This document shows positions 1 through 8,443 of a stretch of DNA of 64,000 nt, one piece after another (positions within the stretch are counted from its first letter, which is position 1; each line of letters starts with the position of its first letter). Origin of the DNA: QHXW01 sp035280425 (GTDB lineage: Bacteria; Acidobacteriota; Terriglobia; Bryobacterales; Bryobacteraceae). A program made the position numbers and the translations under genes. The stretch lies in contig DATEFW010000044.1 in assembly GCA_035280425.1 (NCBI GenBank), forward strand, positions 186,001 to 250,000. Reading direction: 5' to 3'. The notes beneath the pieces were generated by a model. It did not search any database. It saw nothing but the letters and a program-made list of their open reading frames with translations, and had not been told where the DNA came from.

Positions 1-17
1 GCGCGGATTTGCCTCAT
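1..17 (-). CDS. 5' end of the next qhp operon gene (probably QhpC, gamma subunit)
   Basis: The stop codon of qhpD overlaps an ATG at 17-15 on the minus strand (ATGA at 17-14). A good Shine-Dalgarno GGAG lies at 27-24, six nt upstream. The five codons before the window edge read MRQIR. In characterised loci the order is qhpA-qhpD-qhpC-qhpB, so the small cross-linked gamma subunit is the expected product. That identity is inferred from position; the overlap and ribosome binding site are seen. Confidence 0.5.
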
Positions 18-1438
18 TCCGCTCTCCTTTCCTCGAAGTGCGCCAGGAACTGCGGATTCCGCGCCGCGATCTCGCCGTAGATGTGCAGGCAAAGATCCGT
101 CCAGCCGCGAATCCAGTCGCAATAATGCAGATTGGCGTGGCCTGTGTCTTGATACCGTACGTACGCCTCGTGATAGCATCCGCCCGAGCACACCGGTCGC
201 GCCCAGCATATGTGGCACTCGAGCTTCCGGCTGATGTGCCCGCGCTCGAGAAAATCCTGCTGCATCGCGCGGTCGATGCCCGTCGAAACATGCCCCAGCT
301 GGTGCGTGTCCGAATCGACGAAGCGGTGGCACGGCGCGATGTCGCCCGAAGGTCCCACGCCCATCAGCCCCAATCCCGCACCGCACGGATGCGCTTTGCT
401 GATGCCCGCGTGCAGCTCGCCGAGGGTGTCGCTGACGTTCGAAAACCCGTGATGCTCGCCGCGCAGCGCGCAATCCAGGTATTCACGCGCCAGTTCGGTG
501 AACTGCGCGAGCACATGATCCAGCCCCGTCGAGCCGATCGCGTAAAGCCGGTTGGGCGAGGTCGTCACCGGCGCGAACCCGACTTCGTGAAATCCCAGGT
601 CCTGGCTCAGATGCTTGTAGATCCTGGTCACATCCACGTTGTTGGACGTCAATGTCACCCGCGCGCAGATCGGCCGCGACCGGTGCTTCTTCAGCAGCTC
701 CCGCAGCTTCGGCTCGATGATGTCGTAACTGCCGCGCCCGTTCGAAAATACCCGCAGCGCATCGTTCTGCTCGCGGTTGCCGTCCAGACTGACGGTGACC
801 CCCACATTGTTTTCCGAAAGATAATCGATAATCGCCGGCGTCAGCAGCGTGGCGTTCGTGGTCAGGCTGAAGTCCACATACTTTCCCGCCGCGTGCGCCT
901 TCTCACGCGCGTAATCGATCGTCGCGCGCACCACCGGAAAATTCATCAGCGTTTCACCGCCGAAAAATGTCAAGTGAATGCTCCGCCGCCCCGGCGATTG
1001 CTCAATCAGGTAATCCACCGCCGCGTGCGCCGTCTCCTCCGGCATGAACTTTGGCTTGCCCTCCGGGGTCGCGACGCGGTCCTCACCGAATTCGTAGCAG
1101 TACTTGCACGAAAGATTGCACTGGTTGGTCACGTTGAGCACCAGTGTCTGTAATGGAAACGGCGTCGGTGCTTTCTGCGGCGGCTCGTCGAACCCCCGCC
1201 CGTTCGTGATGGCGTGCGCCTGGTAGAGCTCTTCGATCGCCTCTTCGATTTCCGCCACAGCGATATCGCCAACCGGCGCCGCCAGCTCTTCCCGGCTCAC
1301 GCTGCTCCCGTTCAACCGGTCGATCACCGCCGCGGCCGCTCTCCCCAGCTCGAAAATCGCGCCGCTCGGCACCAGGTAAAGGAACTGTTTGCCGCCCGCC
1401 GCAAACGCGTGAAACTCGCCGGCCCGGAATTCGCTCAT
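14..1438 (-). CDS. qhpD: Radical SAM/SPASM maturase of quinohemoprotein amine dehydrogenase (QhpD)
   Basis: A 474-residue radical SAM protein. Residues 1-80 resemble a PqqD-like peptide-binding head. The radical SAM cluster motif CNLSCKYC is at 107-114. The C-terminal SPASM region has the expected cysteines (CGAG..., CHRF, CHICW, CSGGC), which bind auxiliary Fe-S clusters. In the QhpD family the enzyme forms the Cys-to-Asp/Glu thioether cross-links of the QhpC gamma subunit in the cytoplasm before export. The ATG overlaps the qhpA stop by four bases (ATGA at 1438-1435), so the two are translationally coupled. The assignment rests on the domain order plus the neighbouring alpha subunit gene. 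The peptide substrate gene lies off the window. Confidence 0.88.
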   Translation of the reverse strand: MSEFRAGEFHAFAAGGKQFLYLVPSGAIFELGRAAAAVIDRLNGSSVSREELAAPVGDIAVAEIEEAIEELYQAHAITNGRGFDEPPQKAPTPFPLQTLVLNVTNQCNLSCKYCYEFGEDRVATPEGKPKFMPEETAHAAVDYLIEQSPGRRSIHLTFFGGETLMNFPVVRATIDYAREKAHAAGKYVDFSLTTNATLLTPAIIDYLSENNVGVTVSLDGNREQNDALRVFSNGRGSYDIIEPKLRELLKKHRSRPICARVTLTSNNVDVTRIYKHLSQDLGFHEVGFAPVTTSPNRLYAIGSTGLDHVLAQFTELAREYLDCALRGEHHGFSNVSDTLGELHAGISKAHPCGAGLGLMGVGPSGDIAPCHRFVDSDTHQLGHVSTGIDRAMQQDFLERGHISRKLECHICWARPVCSGGCYHEAYVRYQDTGHANLHYCDWIRGWTDLCLHIYGEIAARNPQFLAHFEERRAE

Positions 1439-3183
1439 TGCGCCACCTCAGGCTGATCCCACTTCACGTAAAGCGGCACCGTAACAATCAGATATGCCCG
1501 CCCGGTCACCGGCTTCGCCGTTTCGCCCGCCTTCGGTTCGCGGATCTCATCGCCTTTCGGCTTGTATGTCCCCACCACCCAGACATCGCCGTAGTTGTTG
1601 CGTCCGAACTTTCGCTTGGGATTCGGCCCTTCAAGCGCCGGCGTAAATAAACCCGCCGGGCTCAGCGTCCCGACGTAATCTTTATCGTCATCGCCATACG
1701 TCGCGAGAAATTCTTCGATCGACCACTCCACCTCCACCGGCCCGAGATCGACATCGTCCGCCGTGTTCGGCTTTCCGTCCAGCCCGCGATTGAACGCCAC
1801 CGCCTCGAACTGTTGGTATCCCTTCGGGTGCGAGCCGCCTCCCAGCCTCGCCATCGGTGTCTCGGGAATCACTTTGATGTAATCGATCTTGTCGAACACC
1901 GCGTACGCGTTCCCGAGCACCGCGCGCCGCACCGCCACATCGCGCGCCCCCACCACCGCGTCTTTCGAGACATCCACTTCAACCGTTGCGTCGTTCGCCG
2001 TCTGTCCCACCACTCGCTTCACTGCAACCCCCGAGCCGAAATCGAAATCCGCCGCCGCGAGGCCCGCCGGAAAGTTATCGCCGAAAATACGCACGCGCTC
2101 GCCGGTCGCGCCCGAGCGCAGCGCCGTCCGGTCGGTCGCAAGCACGGCCGCGTCGTTTCCCGCGCGCCGCAGCGTCGCATCGATGCCAAATTCTTCGTAC
2201 GCTCCCCAAAACCACCGGCCCTCGATCTGCGACTGGTCTGCCGATACCGCCATCACCTCGCGTACCTCGGCCGGATTCGCCCCGCCGATCGCATGCGAGC
2301 GCCCGCGCCATTGATAACCCGTATACACCAGCGCGCGCCCTGTCCGCTGCTCGGTCCTGCCGTCCTTTACATAGTGCATCGTGATGTTGGTCGTGAACTC
2401 GTCCTCCGCGCTGCCCGGTTCCACTACCATCTCGCCGTAAATCCGCCCGTGCCCGATCTCTCTTCCCGAAAGCAGCCAGCGCCCCGTTAGTTTCGGCGTG
2501 CGCATTCTCGCCCGCCATGCCGCCCATTCCGGAGTCTCCAGCGGATACGTTTTCGCGAAATACTCCGCCGCCCGTTCCACCGGATCGCGCGTGTCCGTGC
2601 CTGGCGCCGGAGGCGGCGCATCCGGCTGCGGCGGCTCCCGCCGGAATCCCTGGAACTCGACCACCGGGAAATAACCCACGTGCATGTTCGCCAGCAGCGT
2701 CCACTCTTCCTTCGACCGCCGCCACGACATCGCCCGCCCCAGCGCATGGCAGATCATGCATGCGCCGCGCACGTAATCGTTGGGTTCTTTTTCGTCGATG
2801 ATCCGGTGCTCCGCGATGTACATCACCGGCTTTCCCTCTTCCGGCGCCAGACCGTGATACGTGCTCAGGTACTTCAAAATCGCGCGCGCCTGCTCGGGCG
2901 TCAGCGTCACCCCGTTCAGCCGCACCATGCGCTTGATCGCCAGTTCCCACCCTTCGGGCGTCGTGCGCACCCACGAGATGCGCGTCATCGCGCCTTTCTC
3001 GTCCTTCTTGTGGCATGCGCCGCATTTCTCCACCACCAGCCCATTCGTCACGGGAATCCCGTCTTCCTTCGGTTCTTTGGATTTATCCGCGGACGATTTT
3101 GCGGCTTGATCTTCTCCGAAACACAGGGCGCCCATAACCAGGAGCAGCCATACACTACGGCAAACAAATCGCGCCAGAGACAT
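1435..3183 (-). CDS. qhpA: Quinohemoprotein amine dehydrogenase alpha subunit, diheme cytochrome c
   Basis: A 582-residue exported protein with an N-terminal hydrophobic signal (about residues 8-23) and two heme c motifs, CGACH at 54-58 and CMICH at 142-146. The remainder is beta-rich, as expected for domains 2-4 of the QHNDH alpha subunit. The family enzyme is a periplasmic heterotrimer that oxidises primary amines with a cysteine tryptophylquinone in the gamma subunit; the alpha subunit passes electrons through its two hemes to a soluble acceptor. It is followed by qhpD with an ATGA overlap. The ATG at 3183 gives a proper signal peptide. No strong promoter box was recognised in 3184-3350. 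Confidence 0.88.
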   Translation of the reverse strand: MSLARFVCRSVWLLLVMGALCFGEDQAAKSSADKSKEPKEDGIPVTNGLVVEKCGACHKKDEKGAMTRISWVRTTPEGWELAIKRMVRLNGVTLTPEQARAILKYLSTYHGLAPEEGKPVMYIAEHRIIDEKEPNDYVRGACMICHALGRAMSWRRSKEEWTLLANMHVGYFPVVEFQGFRREPPQPDAPPPAPGTDTRDPVERAAEYFAKTYPLETPEWAAWRARMRTPKLTGRWLLSGREIGHGRIYGEMVVEPGSAEDEFTTNITMHYVKDGRTEQRTGRALVYTGYQWRGRSHAIGGANPAEVREVMAVSADQSQIEGRWFWGAYEEFGIDATLRRAGNDAAVLATDRTALRSGATGERVRIFGDNFPAGLAAADFDFGSGVAVKRVVGQTANDATVEVDVSKDAVVGARDVAVRRAVLGNAYAVFDKIDYIKVIPETPMARLGGGSHPKGYQQFEAVAFNRGLDGKPNTADDVDLGPVEVEWSIEEFLATYGDDDKDYVGTLSPAGLFTPALEGPNPKRKFGRNNYGDVWVVGTYKPKGDEIREPKAGETAKPVTGRAYLIVTVPLYVKWDQPEVAQ

Positions 3184-3377
3184 GAAGATTCATGGAACGT
3201 TATCACAAGCCCTGATCCTTGTAAATGGACGTTGTCGCAAACGCCGAACGTCTCTATACAAGCGCATTTCGGACTAAGCCGTTCTAGCCAGGTTACCTAG
3301 TAAGTCTCGCGGCCAATCTCAGTGAAACCACCGTTACGTCTGTCACCCGTGTGTCCGATAGTTCACCGGAGTATCCG

Positions 3378-6300
3378 ATGAACGCACCCAAGCTTCGCTT
3401 CCTGAGTTGCCTGCTGCTCGTAACCGCCTTCGCCGGCTTGAGCCAGGCGTCCCCCACTCTCCAGAACTACCTGATGACCAAGACCGATGTGACGACCTGC
3501 ACTCCGTCCAGTCCGCCTGCCGCCGTGACCACCTTCCTCACCACCGACAAGGAAGCCTATCTGTGGTTCTATGTCACCGGCGCCAACAACGGCGATGTGG
3601 TTTCGAGCGAATACTACACGCCGGCTGGCGATCTGGACGGCACCGAGGGCGGAGCCTGGGATCCTCTCGCCTCGAGTGGCAACTACTGTTTCACGGACGC
3701 CCCATTCAAAATCGCGGGCGCGCCCCCCGCGTTACTGCCGGGCGTCTGGACCGTGCGCGTGAAGTACAACGGGTCGCTGCTGTTCACCCTGAACTTCACC
3801 ATCGCCAGTTCCGCCGGCACGGGCACGACCCTCACGATTCCGGCCACCGCCAACATCTTCGCGGCAGGCCGCGACTCCGCGTTCGACGGCACCGTGCCGC
3901 CGTCGTTCTGGTTCAGCGCCGGCTCCGGCGCAGTCGTCACGTTCAGCAACGTCACCGGCTCCGTCAATTGCACCACCGGAGCGCCCATGAACGGGCCGGA
4001 TGGCTCGGTATCCTGCGCCGGCGGCTCGACCAGCATCAACTCGTACCAGGGAATCTCCGGTATTGTCGACGGCCACAAGTCGATGTTCCTGGCCGGCGTA
4101 TTTCTGGACGACTCCACGCCCGCGGATCCGGCTCCGGCCTCGCTCGATTTCACCAGCAACGAGAACTTCACGACGCTTGCGCCTCAGCTCCGCCAGGTCT
4201 TCTTCATCGGCGACGGCCTCACCGGAGATGGCACAGGAGCTACCCAGCAGTTCCAGGTGCCGGCGGGAGCGACCCGCCTGTTTCTCGGATTCGCGGACGC
4301 TTTCGGTTTCCAGGGCGATCCCGGTTACTACAGCGACAACGCGGGCTCGCTATCCGCCACCTTCATCCTGGCCGGCGGTCAGCCCGGCGCGTGCACTTAT
4401 TCGATCACCCCTTCTTCGCAATCGTTCTCTGCAAGCGGCGGCAATGACAGTATCGCGGTCAGCGTCGGTGCAAGTTGCGCCTGGACCGCGCAAAGCAACG
4501 ACGACTGGATTACCGTCAGCACCGGCGCCAGCGGCGCAGGCAACGGAACCGTGACCTATTCCGTCGCCGCCAACACCGGCAACTCATCCCGCACCGGAAC
4601 CATGACCATCGCCGGGAAAACTTTCACCGTCAACCAGGCTTCCTCTCAATGCAGCTACTCCTTGAGCGCCACGAGCGCTTCGGTCGCGAGCGGTGGTGGG
4701 ACGAACGGCGTCGTCGTGAGCGCCGACACCGGCTGCTCCTGGACCGCCGTGAGCAACGTAAGCTGGATTACCATCGAAACCGGCTTGACCGGCTCCGGCA
4801 GCGGTTCGGTCAGCTATACCGTCGACCCCAATACCGGCGCCGCGCGCAGCGGGACACTAACCATCGCCGGCGTGACGTTTACCGTGACCCAGGATGCCGC
4901 CAACACCACTGACGCTCCCGCGATCTCGTCCAATGGCGTCGTCAACGCCGCGAGTTTCATGCCGGCCACCCTGCCGGGCGGAGCGATCGCGCGAGGCTCG
5001 CTGTTTTCCATCTTCGGGACGAATCTCGGGCCGCCCCTCGCAGTGCAGGCCAAGTCATTCCCGCTTTCCACCAGTCTCGGCGGCGCCGTCGTGAAGATCA
5101 CCCAGGGCGGCGGCTCGGTAAACGCCTTGCCGCTCTACGTTTCCGCCGGACAGATCAACGCCATCATGCCGTCCAACGCGCCTCTCGGAGATGTCGAGAT
5201 CACCGTCACCTATAACGGCGTCACCAGCGCGCCTGCGGCTTTGCACGTCGCCAACACCAATTTCGGCGCCTTCAATACGTCGGGCGGCAGCGGCCCCGGT
5301 ATTTTCCAGAACTACATCGCGGCCGCGCAGCAGCCGCTGAACACCCGCTCCAGCACCGCCAGGCCCGGGCAGGTCGTCACGCTTTGGGGCACCGGCCTCG
5401 GTCCTATTTCCAAGCCCGACAATGTCGCGCCGCCCGCCGGAAATCTTCCGGTGAGCGCGCAGGTGCTCGTCGGCGGCAAGCCCGCGCATCTGCTCTACAG
5501 CGGACGCGCGCCCTGCTGCGCAGGTGTCGATCAGATCGTGTTCACCGTTCCGTCCGACGCCGTCCAGGGCTGCTATGTCCCGGTCCAGGTGAAGACCGGC
5601 GACGCGAGCTACAGCAATACCGTCACCATGGCGATCGATCCGAAAGGCCAGGCCTGTTCCGATCCGGCGAATCCGCTCGCGCCGCTGGCATCCAAAGGCG
5701 GCAACTACGGCGTCATTCTGCTGCTGCGCGCTGCCGGAGACCTGCAACTGGATCCGGCTACTCCTGCCGCGGATTTCACGCTCGACATTGGCATGGGCCT
5801 GTTCCAGAAAGTCCAACCCAGCGGATCTTTGGGTTTCAACCCTCTCTACTCGTTCCCGCCTGTAGGAACCTGCAGCACCCTCACCGGCAAACTGGACCTC
5901 AGTTCGATCCTGGGTGGCGGCACGTCGACCGCTATCAGCGGCTATCTGCCTTCGCCGCTCGATGCCGGGCCCGCGCTTTCCATCCGCGGTCCCGACAGCC
6001 ACACGGTTTCCATGCCTTATCAGAACGCCGATGCCGCGACCAGCCCGTATCTCGGCTTGCTGGGCGGCTCGTTCCCGCTGGCCGGCCTGCCCGCGCTGCC
6101 CCTGTTCTTAAACGGCGGGTCTTACCAGGTGTCCGCTCCCGGCGGTAAAGACGTCGGTCCGTTCTCCGCCAGCATCATGCTTCCCCAGCCCGTGAAGTGG
6201 ACCAACCGCGATCAGATCGCGTCCATCGATCGCACAGCCGGCGTCACGTTGAACTGGTCCGGGGGTAATGCATCCTCCGAGCTCGTCCTGATCGCAGGCG

Positions 6301-6557
6301 GCAGCATCGACCAGGTGACCAACGCCGGCTCAGCGTTCTTCTGCTTCGTTCCGCTCGGCCCCGGAAGCTTCACCGTGCCGCCTTCGGTTCTCGCCAACCT
6401 GCCGCCCAGCATTGCCGCCAACCCGTCGGAGACCCTTGGATTGCTGCTCTTGGGCGCGGTTCCCAGCAGCGGATTGGGCACGTTCTCGGCGACCGGCCTC
6501 GATGACGGGCTGATCGTCTATTTCGGCCTGGACATCAAGACCGTCGGGGTCCAGTGA
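3378..6557 (+). CDS. Secreted BACON-repeat protein with Solibacter-type C-terminal domain
   Basis: The chosen start is the ATG at 3378, because GGAG (3368-3371) lies six nt upstream and the protein then opens with a signal peptide (MNAPKLRFLSCLLLVTAFAG). A GTG at 3351 would add nine residues before the signal. The mature part has an N-terminal beta region (about 25-335), two BACON repeats (about 338-425 and 426-508, each with CxW and a WIT core), then the NAASF domain typical of Solibacter (about 518-760; motifs VVNAASF, SIFGTNLGP, VTLWGTGLGP). A further 290 residues follow, although this domain is usually C-terminal. BACON domains are thought to bind carbohydrate or mucin. The function here is unknown; a surface or extracellular role is inferred. 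Confidence 0.8.
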   Translation: MNAPKLRFLSCLLLVTAFAGLSQASPTLQNYLMTKTDVTTCTPSSPPAAVTTFLTTDKEAYLWFYVTGANNGDVVSSEYYTPAGDLDGTEGGAWDPLASSGNYCFTDAPFKIAGAPPALLPGVWTVRVKYNGSLLFTLNFTIASSAGTGTTLTIPATANIFAAGRDSAFDGTVPPSFWFSAGSGAVVTFSNVTGSVNCTTGAPMNGPDGSVSCAGGSTSINSYQGISGIVDGHKSMFLAGVFLDDSTPADPAPASLDFTSNENFTTLAPQLRQVFFIGDGLTGDGTGATQQFQVPAGATRLFLGFADAFGFQGDPGYYSDNAGSLSATFILAGGQPGACTYSITPSSQSFSASGGNDSIAVSVGASCAWTAQSNDDWITVSTGASGAGNGTVTYSVAANTGNSSRTGTMTIAGKTFTVNQASSQCSYSLSATSASVASGGGTNGVVVSADTGCSWTAVSNVSWITIETGLTGSGSGSVSYTVDPNTGAARSGTLTIAGVTFTVTQDAANTTDAPAISSNGVVNAASFMPATLPGGAIARGSLFSIFGTNLGPPLAVQAKSFPLSTSLGGAVVKITQGGGSVNALPLYVSAGQINAIMPSNAPLGDVEITVTYNGVTSAPAALHVANTNFGAFNTSGGSGPGIFQNYIAAAQQPLNTRSSTARPGQVVTLWGTGLGPISKPDNVAPPAGNLPVSAQVLVGGKPAHLLYSGRAPCCAGVDQIVFTVPSDAVQGCYVPVQVKTGDASYSNTVTMAIDPKGQACSDPANPLAPLASKGGNYGVILLLRAAGDLQLDPATPAADFTLDIGMGLFQKVQPSGSLGFNPLYSFPPVGTCSTLTGKLDLSSILGGGTSTAISGYLPSPLDAGPALSIRGPDSHTVSMPYQNADAATSPYLGLLGGSFPLAGLPALPLFLNGGSYQVSAPGGKDVGPFSASIMLPQPVKWTNRDQIASIDRTAGVTLNWSGGNASSELVLIAGGSIDQVTNAGSAFFCFVPLGPGSFTVPPSVLANLPPSIAANPSETLGLLLLGAVPSSGLGTFSATGLDDGLIVYFGLDIKTVGVQ

Positions 6558-6608
6558 GGCGATAAGCTTCCGAACCCTCGATCATCGCCATGTAGAATGA
6601 GGAGCGCC

Positions 6609-7607
6609 ATGCGCGCGCTCCTTTTTCTTGCGGCCGTTGCTGCTGTAGCCCAGCAGCCGAACCTCCTCAAACTTCCCGCTACGCCCAAGACCGTCGTCTG
6701 GGGTTACTACTCGGCCGCGGCTGCGCCGGCGTTGCGCATTCGTTCCGGCGACACGGTCGAGATCCAAACTCTGATCACCAACAGCCCCGCGCGCCTCGAA
6801 GCCGCCGGCGTCTCGCCGAATGATATCGAGCCCAACCTGCGTGCCGTTTGCAAACAAGTCGCCGACAAAGGTCCGGGCGGCCACATCCTCACCGGCCCGC
6901 TCTACATCGAAGGCGCAGAGCCCGGCGACACGCTCGAAGTCCGCATCCAGTCGGTGCGGCTCGCCATTCCTTACGCATACAACGCCTTCCGCCCGGGCTC
7001 CGGTTTTCTACCCGACGATTTCCCCTACGCGCGCACCCGGATCATTCCGCTCGATACGCACCGCATGGTGGCGCGCTTTTCGGAGCGCATCGAAATTCCG
7101 CTGCATCCGTTTTTCGGCAGCATGGGCGTGGCGCCGCCCGAAGCCTCCGGCCGCATCAGCAGCGCTCCGCCATGGATGCATGCGGGCAATCTCGATAACA
7201 AGGAACTCGTCGCGGGCACGAAGCTCTTCATCCCTGTTCACGCGCGCGGCGCGCTGTTTGAAGTCGGCGACGGCCACGCCGGGCAGGGCAACGGCGAAGT
7301 CGATATCACCGCTCTCGAAACGTCGCTCGTCGGCACGTTTCAGTTCATCGTCCGCAAGGATCTGCATCTGCGCTGGCCGCGCGCCGAGACGCCCACGCAT
7401 TACATCACCATGGGCCTTCACGAAGACCTGCGCGAAGCCGCGCGCCTTGCCGTCCTCGAGATGATCGACTTCCTGGTCACCCAAAAGCACCTGACCCGTG
7501 ACGACGCCTACATGCTCGCGAGCATCGCCGCCGACCTTTCGATCACGCAACTGGTCGACGGCAACAAAGGTGTGCACGCCATGATCCCCAAGTCCATCTT
7601 CCGGTAA
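6609..7607 (+). CDS. Exported acetamidase/formamidase family protein (copy 1)
   Basis: 332 residues from the ATG at 6609, preceded by GGAG five nt upstream; an ATG at 6597 is in frame but lacks this spacing. Residues 1-15 form a short signal peptide, so the protein is predicted to be periplasmic, unlike classical cytoplasmic FmdA/AmdA. Family features seen are GPLYIEGAEPGDTLEV near 95, HPFFGSMGVAPPE near 160, GGNL-like AGNLDNKE and ARGALFEVGDGHAGQGNGE near 210-225. The family hydrolyses formamide or short amides to ammonia and the acid. Substrate is not predictable from sequence. A paralogue lies at 57859-58878. Confidence 0.82.
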   Translation: MRALLFLAAVAAVAQQPNLLKLPATPKTVVWGYYSAAAAPALRIRSGDTVEIQTLITNSPARLEAAGVSPNDIEPNLRAVCKQVADKGPGGHILTGPLYIEGAEPGDTLEVRIQSVRLAIPYAYNAFRPGSGFLPDDFPYARTRIIPLDTHRMVARFSERIEIPLHPFFGSMGVAPPEASGRISSAPPWMHAGNLDNKELVAGTKLFIPVHARGALFEVGDGHAGQGNGEVDITALETSLVGTFQFIVRKDLHLRWPRAETPTHYITMGLHEDLREAARLAVLEMIDFLVTQKHLTRDDAYMLASIAADLSITQLVDGNKGVHAMIPKSIFR

Positions 7608-7610
7608 GAT
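7605..7610 (+). promoter_or_regulatory. -10-like box TAAGAT
   Basis: TAAGAT ends six nt before the ATG at 7617 and includes the TAA stop of the preceding gene. Transcription starting about seven nt downstream would begin at the start codon, giving a leaderless mRNA. No Shine-Dalgarno sequence is present. Confidence 0.45.
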
Positions 7611-7616
7611 GGCGCT

Positions 7617-8396
7617 ATGGCAGATGAACCCAGACTCCTGGTCACCCTCAAAGACGGCGTCAAGCGCATCACCTTCAACGCACCCGAGCGCCGCAACGCG
7701 GTCGATCGCGCCACGTCCGAGCGGCTGCTCGAAGTAGTCGAAGAAACGGCGCGTGATGAATCGAAAGTCGTAGTCCTCACCGGTGCGGGCGATGCCTTCT
7801 GCGCGGGCGCCGATCTGAGCTCCAGCCGGCCCGGCGGCGACGACGTCACCTCGTTTCTGCGCCGCGTGGTCAATCCCACGGTTCTCGCGCTGCGACAGAT
7901 GCCCAAGCCCGTCATCGCCCGCATTCACGGGCACGCCGTGGGCGTCGGCTGCAACTATGCGCTCGCCGCCGACATGCGGCTGGCTTCCACCGAAGCCAAG
8001 CTCGGCCAGGTGTTCTCGAAAATCGGGCTCATTCCCGATGGCGGCAGCACCTATTTTCTGCCGCGCATGATCGGCTATCCGAGAGCCTTCGAATGGATGG
8101 CGACCGGCGCGATCATCGACGCCAAGCAGTCCGCCGAGTTCGGTCTGGTGAACTGCGTTCTGCCGCTCAAGGAGCTGGATGCAGCGGTCGAGGAATGGTG
8201 CGCGCGCTTCAACGCTGCCGCGACTCTGGCTATCGCCGGTATCAAGCGGGCGCTCCACTATGGCGAGTCTCACACGCTCGCCGAAGCGCTCGAAAACGAA
8301 GCCGTCACGCAGCAGGCCTGCTATCAATCCGGGGATTTCAAGGAAGGCGTGACTGCATTCCGCGAAAAACGCAAGGCCGTGTTTCAAGGTAAGTAG
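7617..8396 (+). CDS. Enoyl-CoA hydratase/isomerase family protein
   Basis: 259-residue crotonase-fold protein. The oxyanion-hole segments are visible: GDAFCAGADLSS near 56-67 and HGHAVGVGCNYALAADMRL near 104-122. A glutamate for catalysis lies in the region LGQVFSKIGLIPDGGSTY near 127-144. It would hydrate or isomerise an acyl-CoA in beta-oxidation or amino acid breakdown. It sits between an amidase and mmsA, so a place in valine or short-chain acyl-CoA breakdown is plausible but only inferred. It begins nine bases after the acetamidase stop, with a TAAGAT box instead of a ribosome binding site. A second, different member is at 35706-36473. Confidence 0.85.
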   Translation: MADEPRLLVTLKDGVKRITFNAPERRNAVDRATSERLLEVVEETARDESKVVVLTGAGDAFCAGADLSSSRPGGDDVTSFLRRVVNPTVLALRQMPKPVIARIHGHAVGVGCNYALAADMRLASTEAKLGQVFSKIGLIPDGGSTYFLPRMIGYPRAFEWMATGAIIDAKQSAEFGLVNCVLPLKELDAAVEEWCARFNAAATLAIAGIKRALHYGESHTLAEALENEAVTQQACYQSGDFKEGVTAFREKRKAVFQGK

Positions 8397-8443
8397 CGGC
8401 GATAGACACGCTGGAACGCGTGTCCTACGCTAGAAGGAAAGCC

